Shown piece by piece: positions 5,581 to 9,552 of a stretch of 9,552 bases of DNA (the stretch's first letter is position 1; each line of letters opens with the position of its first letter). The position numbers and the translations under genes are program-made. The DNA comes from Rohdeia sp044358925 (GTDB taxonomy: Bacteria; Planctomycetota; UBA1135; GCA-002686595), in NCBI GenBank assembly GCA_044358925.1, contig JBIKNC010000172.1, forward strand, positions 1 to 9,552, read 5' to 3'. The notes below the pieces were generated by a model. That model saw nothing but the letters and a program-made list of their open reading frames with translations, was not told the DNA's origin and did not search any database.

Positions 5581-7254
5581 ATGCAAACGTCGCCCACCCG
5601 CCTCGCACTCGCCGCCGCCGCCGGCCTCGTTCCGGGCATCCTCGGCGGCTTCCTCCTGACGCCGGACGCTGCCGAGGTCGCCGCGCTCCGGCGCATCGAG
5701 CGCGACTCCCTGAACGCTGCGGGCGCGGCGAACTCAAGCGTGGCGGAAGCGGCGCGCACCGCTGGCGCCGAGGGGCGGGGCGCCGAGGGAAGGGGCGCCG
5801 CGGGCCACGGCGCGCGGCCGTCGACTGGGAACGCGACCCCGAACACCGCTGCCGGTGTGCCGACGGGCGCCGGATCAGTGCCTGCTGCAAGCGACGCCAC
5901 GCCCGCGGGCTCGGCGTTGCGCGACGAACTGCTCGCCCTCATCGCCTCGGGTCGGCTCGAAGCGAAGCTCGCGGAGAACCCGGACGCGCTGCTCGACCTG
6001 CTCGTGCGCCTCGAGGTGCAACTGGGTCAGCCGGCGCAGGCGCTCGCGCTCCTCGAGGGCCAGGCCAACGTGTCGCTCGGGACGTGGGAGCAGCTCTACA
6101 GCCTGTGCGCGGCGACGCACCCCGACATCGCCTCGATCGCGATGCGGCGCGCGTTCCACCAGCACCTCGCGACGCTCGACGCCGGCGGTCTGCCCGCCAC
6201 GTTCGAACATCCGGCCTCGCACCACCTCGAGTGCCTCTTGAACGTGGATCCCTCGGCCGCACTCGAGATGCTCGCGCTGCTGCGCGCGCGGTCGCTCGTG
6301 TCGACGCCGGAGCTGCTCACGTTCGAAGCCCGCGCGCTGGCGCGCAACGGACAGACCGATCGCGCGCGCGACGTGCTGCTCGCGCTGATGGAGGATCCCG
6401 AACAGTACTGGACCGGACTCTCGACGCTGGTCGCGCTGGATCCGACCACGGCGGAGCAGATGTTGCGCGAGAACGTGGGACACGCGGAATGGGGCAACTA
6501 CGCCAACCAGCAACTCCTGACGTTGCTCACGGGCCAGGGCCGGCGACTCGAGGCCATGGAGTTGTTCGAGAGTGCCCTCGCCGGCGGGAAGGCTGACAGC
6601 GGACTGTGGTGGCAGATGATCCAGTCGCTCGACGCCGCGACGCTGGATGCCGAACTCGACCGATGGTTGGCGCTGGGCCCCGTCGACATGGACGTGCAGC
6701 AGACGCTCGCGAACCACTTCGCGAACATCGGCGCGACGAAACGTTCGCTCGAGTGTTTCGCCGACCTGTGGGAGCAGTCGCTCGCCGGCGGCGGTTGGCT
6801 GCCGCAGATCCCGATCGGAGTCGTCAAGGCGCATCCCGCGGATGCGCTGGCGCTGCTCGATTCCGCCGCATCGAAGTTGCCCGAGAACGACGAGATGTGG
6901 GGCGACGTCGCGGACATGTACTGGATGGCGGGCGAGAACGATCTCGCAGTCGCGGCGTGGAAACACGCGCAGCAACTCGATCCGAACGACGGCGAGTGGA
7001 CGAACAAACTGGATCAGGCCGCGAACGGCGGATCACCGATTTGGACCGGGGAAGAGTCGAGCGCGCTGGGCGACACCGGTGACCTGTGGCCGCAGCCGGG
7101 ACCGCTGTCGTTGTTCGACCAGCCCGGCTCCGGCGGGCTGGGCTACTGGGGCGAATCGAACATCCCGCCCGGTGGGTCGTTCCTCGGCGATTCCGTGCAA
7201 TTCGATGCGTCCGGAATCTACGGCCTGGGGTACGTCGAGATCTCGGACCACTGA
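5581..7254 (+). CDS. Membrane-anchored TPR-like repeat protein (paralogue B)
   Basis: This is a 557-residue protein of unknown function, a paralogue of the product at 3588. A hydrophobic N-terminal segment (7-26, Ala/Leu/Gly-rich) suggests a signal anchor or signal peptide, which supports ATG 5581 over an in-frame ATG at 5428. Residues 45-110 are a Gly/Ala/Pro/Thr-rich linker containing a 5-residue tandem repeat. Helical repeats run from about 113 to 480. Collinear matches to paralogue A include ARALARNGQTDRARDVLLALM (250-270), LLTLLTGQGRRLEAMELFESALA (312-334), NHFANIGATKRSL (378-390), EMWGDVADMYW (438-448) and QLDPNDGEWTNKL (465-477). A distinct tail (485-557), rich in Gly, Pro, Trp, Tyr and Asp and without helical-repeat character, is absent from paralogue A. 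No clear Shine-Dalgarno precedes the start. No catalytic motif is visible; a scaffold or envelope-associated role is only a guess. Confidence 0.83.
   Translation: MQTSPTRLALAAAAGLVPGILGGFLLTPDAAEVAALRRIERDSLNAAGAANSSVAEAARTAGAEGRGAEGRGAAGHGARPSTGNATPNTAAGVPTGAGSVPAASDATPAGSALRDELLALIASGRLEAKLAENPDALLDLLVRLEVQLGQPAQALALLEGQANVSLGTWEQLYSLCAATHPDIASIAMRRAFHQHLATLDAGGLPATFEHPASHHLECLLNVDPSAALEMLALLRARSLVSTPELLTFEARALARNGQTDRARDVLLALMEDPEQYWTGLSTLVALDPTTAEQMLRENVGHAEWGNYANQQLLTLLTGQGRRLEAMELFESALAGGKADSGLWWQMIQSLDAATLDAELDRWLALGPVDMDVQQTLANHFANIGATKRSLECFADLWEQSLAGGGWLPQIPIGVVKAHPADALALLDSAASKLPENDEMWGDVADMYWMAGENDLAVAAWKHAQQLDPNDGEWTNKLDQAANGGSPIWTGEESSALGDTGDLWPQPGPLSLFDQPGSGGLGYWGESNIPPGGSFLGDSVQFDASGIYGLGYVEISDH
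5764..5808 (+). repeat. Three 15-bp tandem repeats inside paralogue B
   Basis: Units GGCGCCGAGGGGCGG (5764-5778), GGCGCCGAGGGAAGG (5779-5793) and GGCGCCGCGGGCCAC (5794-5808) are in register with the reading frame. They encode GAEGR, GAEGR and GAAGH (residues 62-76). A fourth degenerate unit may follow at 5809. The unit is a multiple of three, so changes in copy number would keep the frame. Confidence 0.7.
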
Positions 7255-7274
7255 GTGGTTCGAACAGCGGTGAC

Positions 7275-7300
7275 AGCGGCGCGCACGGATACGCGCCGCT
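7275..7300. terminator. Hairpin between convergent genes, probable bidirectional terminator
   Basis: AGCGGCGCG (7275-7283) pairs perfectly with CGCGCCGCT (7292-7300) around an 8-nt loop. It lies in the 68-bp gap between the stop of paralogue B (7254) and the stop of fumC (7323). There is no U-tract on either side, so terminator function is inferred from position and stem stability. Confidence 0.55.
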
Positions 7301-7322
7301 CCGAGCCAGTCGCCTCGCGCTG

Positions 7323-8726
7323 TCACTCCGCGCGCGGAACGACCATCTCCTCGGGCCGAACGGCGGCGTCGAACGCTTCGCCGCTCATCAAGCCGAGCGC
7401 CGCCACCGCCACACGCAACGTCGTGCCGTCGGCGTAGGCCTTCTTCGCGACCTTCGCCGCGTTGTCGTAGCCGATGTGGCGGTTGAGCGCCGTGACGAGC
7501 ATCAACGACTCGCGCATGAGTGCGTCGATGCGCGCGCGATCGAGTTCGAGTCCGTCGAGGCACTTCTCGCGGAACGAATCACACGCGTCCGCGATCAGTC
7601 GCACCGACTCGAGCACGTTGTGCACGATGACGGGTTTGTAGACGTTGAGTTCGAAGTTGCCTTGGCTGCCGGCGATCGCAACAGCGGTGTCGTTGCCCAT
7701 GACCTGCACACACACCATCGTCATGGCCTCGCACTGCGTCGGGTTGATCTTGCCCGGCATGATCGACGAGCCGGGTTCGTTGGCCGGCAGGCGCAGCTCG
7801 CCGATACCGCAGCGCGGGCCCGAACCGAGCCAGCGGATGTCGTTCGCGATCTTCATCAACGCGGTAGCGACTTGTCGCACCGCTCCGTGGAAACCGACGA
7901 GTGCGTCGTGGCCCGCGAGCGCCGCGAACTTGTTCGGTGCCGTCACGAACGGCAAGCCGGTCTCGCGCGCCATCTCGCGCGCGAATGCCACGGCGAAGTC
8001 GGGGTGTGAGTTGAGGCCCGTGCCGACGGCCGTGCCGCCCTGCGCGAGTTCGAACACGGGCACGAGCATCGCTTCGAGCGCGCGCACGCCGTCCGACAGG
8101 TGCTGGGCGTAGCCCGAGAACTCCTGCCCCACCGTCAACGGTGTCGCGTCCTGCAGGTGCGTGCGGCCGATCTTGACGACGTCGTTCCAAGCCGCGGCCT
8201 TGGCCTTGAAACCCGCTTCGAGTGCGCGCAGCGCCGGCACGAGGCGCGCACGCGTGCGCTCGGCGACCGCGACGTGCATGGCCGTCGGGAACGCGTCGTT
8301 CGAACTCTGCGAACGATTGACGTGGTCGTTCGGGTGGATCGGCTTCTTCGAACCGATCACGCCGCCCAGCATCGCGATCGCGCGGTTGCTGACGACCTCG
8401 TTGGCGTTCATGTTGCTCTGCGTGCCGGAGCCCGTCTGCCACACGACGAGCGGGAAGTGCTCGTCGTGCACGCCGTCGACGACTTCGCGCGCCGCCGCGA
8501 CGAGCGCGTCGTACTGGCGCTGATCGAGCGCCGCGAGTTCGCCCAGCTCGCGGTTCACACGCGCCGCCACGAGCTTCACGAGGCCGAGCGCGCGGATCAT
8601 CTCGCGCGGGAACGTGTGGCCGCCGATGTCGAAGTTGAGGCGCGAACGCTCGGTCTGCGCGCCCCACAGACGGTCGCTGGCGACTTGGATCGGGCCGATC
8701 GTGTCGGTCTCGGTGCGTGTGCTCAT
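7323..8726 (-). CDS. fumC: Fumarate hydratase, class II
   Basis: This is a class II fumarase, a cytoplasmic oxygen-stable homotetramer interconverting fumarate and L-malate in the TCA cycle. The 467-residue product matches the family length exactly. From the start MSTRTETDTIGPIQV (8726) it shows WGAQTERSRLNF (21-32), the active-site block TGSGTQSNMNANEV (98-111), the HPNDHVNRSQSSND stretch (131-144), KIGRTHLQDATPLTVGQEFSGY (185-206) with H190 as the expected catalytic His, and the superfamily signature GSSIMPGKINP (319-329). That signature carries the catalytic Ser and Lys326. All agree with E. coli FumC with an offset of two residues. An upstream in-frame ATG at 8750 would add eight unconserved residues. 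The gene stands alone, convergent with paralogue B and divergent from hsp20. Aspartase and argininosuccinate lyase share the fold, but the length and the active-site blocks favour fumarase. Confidence 0.96.
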   Translation of the reverse strand: MSTRTETDTIGPIQVASDRLWGAQTERSRLNFDIGGHTFPREMIRALGLVKLVAARVNRELGELAALDQRQYDALVAAAREVVDGVHDEHFPLVVWQTGSGTQSNMNANEVVSNRAIAMLGGVIGSKKPIHPNDHVNRSQSSNDAFPTAMHVAVAERTRARLVPALRALEAGFKAKAAAWNDVVKIGRTHLQDATPLTVGQEFSGYAQHLSDGVRALEAMLVPVFELAQGGTAVGTGLNSHPDFAVAFAREMARETGLPFVTAPNKFAALAGHDALVGFHGAVRQVATALMKIANDIRWLGSGPRCGIGELRLPANEPGSSIMPGKINPTQCEAMTMVCVQVMGNDTAVAIAGSQGNFELNVYKPVIVHNVLESVRLIADACDSFREKCLDGLELDRARIDALMRESLMLVTALNRHIGYDNAAKVAKKAYADGTTLRVAVAALGLMSGEAFDAAVRPEEMVVPRAE

Positions 8727-8841
8727 CCCCGCGAAGCTACGGGGCCGCACGGCGCGCCTTCAAGCGGCGTCTGCTGCCGTTTCGACCGACGACTGCCAGC
8801 TCGGCAGGATCGGGATGTGGCGAGCAGCGTTCTGCGCGAGC

Positions 8842-8860
8842 GCGCGGTCGCGGCGCGGTC
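8842..8860 (+). repeat. Phased direct repeats GCGCGGTC
   Basis: GCGCGGTC occurs at 8842-8849 and again at 8853-8860, 11 bp apart start to start, or about one helical turn. The second copy abuts the sigma-54-like element. It could be a protein-binding site, or simply local GC redundancy. Confidence 0.3.
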
Positions 8861-8876
8861 TGGCACACGCTTCGCT
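8860..8876 (+). promoter_or_regulatory. Candidate sigma-54 (RpoN) promoter for hsp20
   Basis: The element reads CTGGCACACGCTTCGCT. Against the RpoN consensus YTGGCACG-N4-TTGCW it matches 11 of 13 specified positions. The invariant GG (8862-8863) and GC (8874-8875) are separated by exactly 10 bp. It points toward hsp20, about 120 bp upstream of its ATG, which would give a leader of roughly 110 nt. No enhancer-binding regulator gene is in the window. Confidence 0.38.
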
Positions 8877-8894
8877 TGGTCGGGGGCGCAAAGC

Positions 8895-8910
8895 GGCGGA
8901 CGAGTCCGCC
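8895..8910 (+). other. Small hairpin in the presumed hsp20 leader
   Basis: GGCGGA (8895-8900) and TCCGCC (8905-8910) form a 6-bp stem closed by a CGAG tetraloop. It would lie near the 5' end of an hsp20 transcript begun at the sigma-54-like site and might stabilise the leader. It does not overlap the start codon, so it is not a typical RNA thermometer. Confidence 0.35.
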
Positions 8911-8996
8911 AACGTCGCGTGGCGAGGAGCGCCAAAGCGCGACGACACAGCACCGTGCGCTCACAAGACCACGCGCTCACCCGCATCACGACCACC

Positions 8997-9458
8997 ATGA
9001 ACTCCATCCGCCCCACGTCGCGTCTCGTCCGTCCCTCGTCCTTCGCGCCGCTCGCCGGCGCGGCGCTCTCGGACCTCTTCGAGAACATCTTCGGCAGCAA
9101 CGCAGCTCGCGGCGCCTCGAACGCGCCGGCTTTCGTGCCGCACCTCGAGTGGACCGACCGCGGCGCCGACTACCTGCTGCGCGCCGAACTGCCGGGTCTG
9201 GACGTCGAGAATGTCTCGCTGTCGTTCGATGACGACGTTCTCGTGCTGTCCGGTGAGAAGAAATCCGAAGAGCGCACCGAGAACGACCGCGTCGTCGCGT
9301 CGGAGCGCACGTTCGGCTGTTTCGAACGCAGTGTTCGCGTGCCGGGCCCGGTCGACGCGAGTGCGATCAAGGCCGCGATGAAGAACGGCGTGCTCGAAGT
9401 CGTCCTTCCGAAGGCCTGCGCGAAGGACGGAGCGCGGCGCATCGAGATCAGCCGCTGA
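8997..9458 (+). CDS. Small heat-shock protein, Hsp20/alpha-crystallin family
   Basis: This is an ATP-independent holdase chaperone that binds unfolding proteins in the cytoplasm as large oligomers. The 153-residue product is of typical length. A variable N-terminal arm (1-45, with DLFENIF at 26-32) precedes the alpha-crystallin domain (about 46-139). The domain shows DYLLRAELPGLDVENVSLS (58-76), LVLSGEKK (82-89), ERTFGCFERSVRVPGPVD (103-120) and the signature AMKNGVLEVVLPK (127-139). A C-terminal I-x-I motif (IEI, 149-151) is present, as needed for oligomer assembly. The ATG at 8997 has no Shine-Dalgarno. An in-frame GTG at 8955 would add 14 residues, but no ribosome site is well placed for it either. 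A sigma-54-like promoter lies upstream and a strong hairpin downstream, so it appears to be a single-gene unit. Confidence 0.95.
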   Translation: MNSIRPTSRLVRPSSFAPLAGAALSDLFENIFGSNAARGASNAPAFVPHLEWTDRGADYLLRAELPGLDVENVSLSFDDDVLVLSGEKKSEERTENDRVVASERTFGCFERSVRVPGPVDASAIKAAMKNGVLEVVLPKACAKDGARRIEISR

Positions 9459-9507
9459 CGAATCGGCCGTCGGTGCGGAGCCGAACACGGCGGCCACTCG
9501 AAAGCGA

Positions 9508-9543
9508 CGGCGGCGCGCGACCAGCAACGGTCGCGCGCCGCCG
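9508..9543. terminator. Perfect 15-bp hairpin downstream of hsp20
   Basis: CGGCGGCGCGCGACC (9508-9522) pairs perfectly with GGTCGCGCGCCGCCG (9529-9543) around the loop AGCAAC. It starts 49 nt after the hsp20 stop. No U-tract is seen before the window ends. It is likely the hsp20 terminator, possibly shared with a convergent gene beyond the edge. Confidence 0.65.
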
Positions 9544-9552
9544 GCGGGGGTC

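Larger units (their letters stand above)
8727..8996. promoter_or_regulatory. Divergent intergenic region fumC / hsp20
   Basis: This 270-bp region lies between two divergent starts. It holds small dyads (CCCCG 8727-8731 with CGGGG 8740-8744 just before fumC; CTGCC 8793-8797 with GGCAG 8803-8807), two phased direct repeats, a sigma-54-like promoter and a hairpin at 8895-8910. No CIRCE element is seen. Frames open through it lack start signals and protein-family content. Confidence 0.5.

Noticed and set aside
5330..5890. N-terminal extension of the bL34-like frame to 228 codons
   Set aside because: It would run antisense into paralogue B. The Shine-Dalgarno and the small basic product both support a start at 5329.
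7086..8009. 307-codon plus-strand frame across the end of paralogue B and antisense to fumC
   Set aside because: It overlaps two real genes and its composition is that of a reversed GC-rich gene.
8925..8929. AGGAG as a ribosome binding site for hsp20
   Set aside because: It is 67 nt from the ATG and 25 nt from the in-frame GTG at 8955, too far for either, and no other start codon is correctly placed.
8100..8996. Long upstream extension of the hsp20 frame
   Set aside because: It is antisense to fumC and has no domain. The alpha-crystallin protein is complete from the ATG at 8997.
1..9552. CRISPR arrays, tRNA/rRNA genes, transposases, integrases, toxin-antitoxin or defence genes
   Set aside because: I looked on both strands and saw no repeat-spacer pattern, no tRNA-like cloverleaf and no mobile or defence protein motifs. 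The content is housekeeping genes plus two uncharacterised TPR genes.

Overview
This is a very GC-rich bacterial chromosomal window (about 70% G+C by eye) holding eight supported genes and no sign of mobile DNA, CRISPR, tRNA or rRNA. The GC bias keeps non-coding frames open, so many long antisense frames are artefacts. The mix of TCA-cycle genes, a two-domain dCTP deaminase and large membrane-anchored TPR proteins fits a free-living aerobe. Planctomycetota is a plausible home, but that is an impression from gene style, not a proven assignment.

Left part (1-2261): the succinyl-CoA synthetase operon sucC-sucD is read leftward, with sucD ending near the window edge. A 91-bp divergent intergenic region separates it from a rightward dCTP deaminase gene of the long two-domain type (2262-3503).

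Middle (3588-7254): two rightward genes encode paralogous TPR-like proteins, each with an N-terminal membrane anchor or signal, a low-complexity linker and a matching helical repeat region. Between them, on the opposite strand, sits a 41-codon gene for a bL34-like ribosomal protein with a good ribosome binding site. A strong 15-bp hairpin lies between the first TPR gene and this small gene, where their transcripts converge. The paralogous pair with its embedded ribosomal-protein-like gene is the least ordinary part of the window.

Right part (7323-9552): a leftward class II fumarase gene (fumC) converges on the second TPR gene, with a hairpin between them. A 270-bp divergent region follows, then a rightward Hsp20/alpha-crystallin small heat-shock gene. 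That intergenic region holds a sigma-54-type promoter candidate with correct GG-N10-GC spacing, next to two phased direct repeats. The window ends just after a perfect 15-bp hairpin downstream of hsp20.

Functionally, SucCD and FumC are non-consecutive TCA-cycle enzymes (succinyl-CoA to succinate; fumarate to malate). Dcd feeds dUMP/dTTP synthesis, Hsp20 is a holdase chaperone, and the TPR pair has no assignable function from sequence alone.
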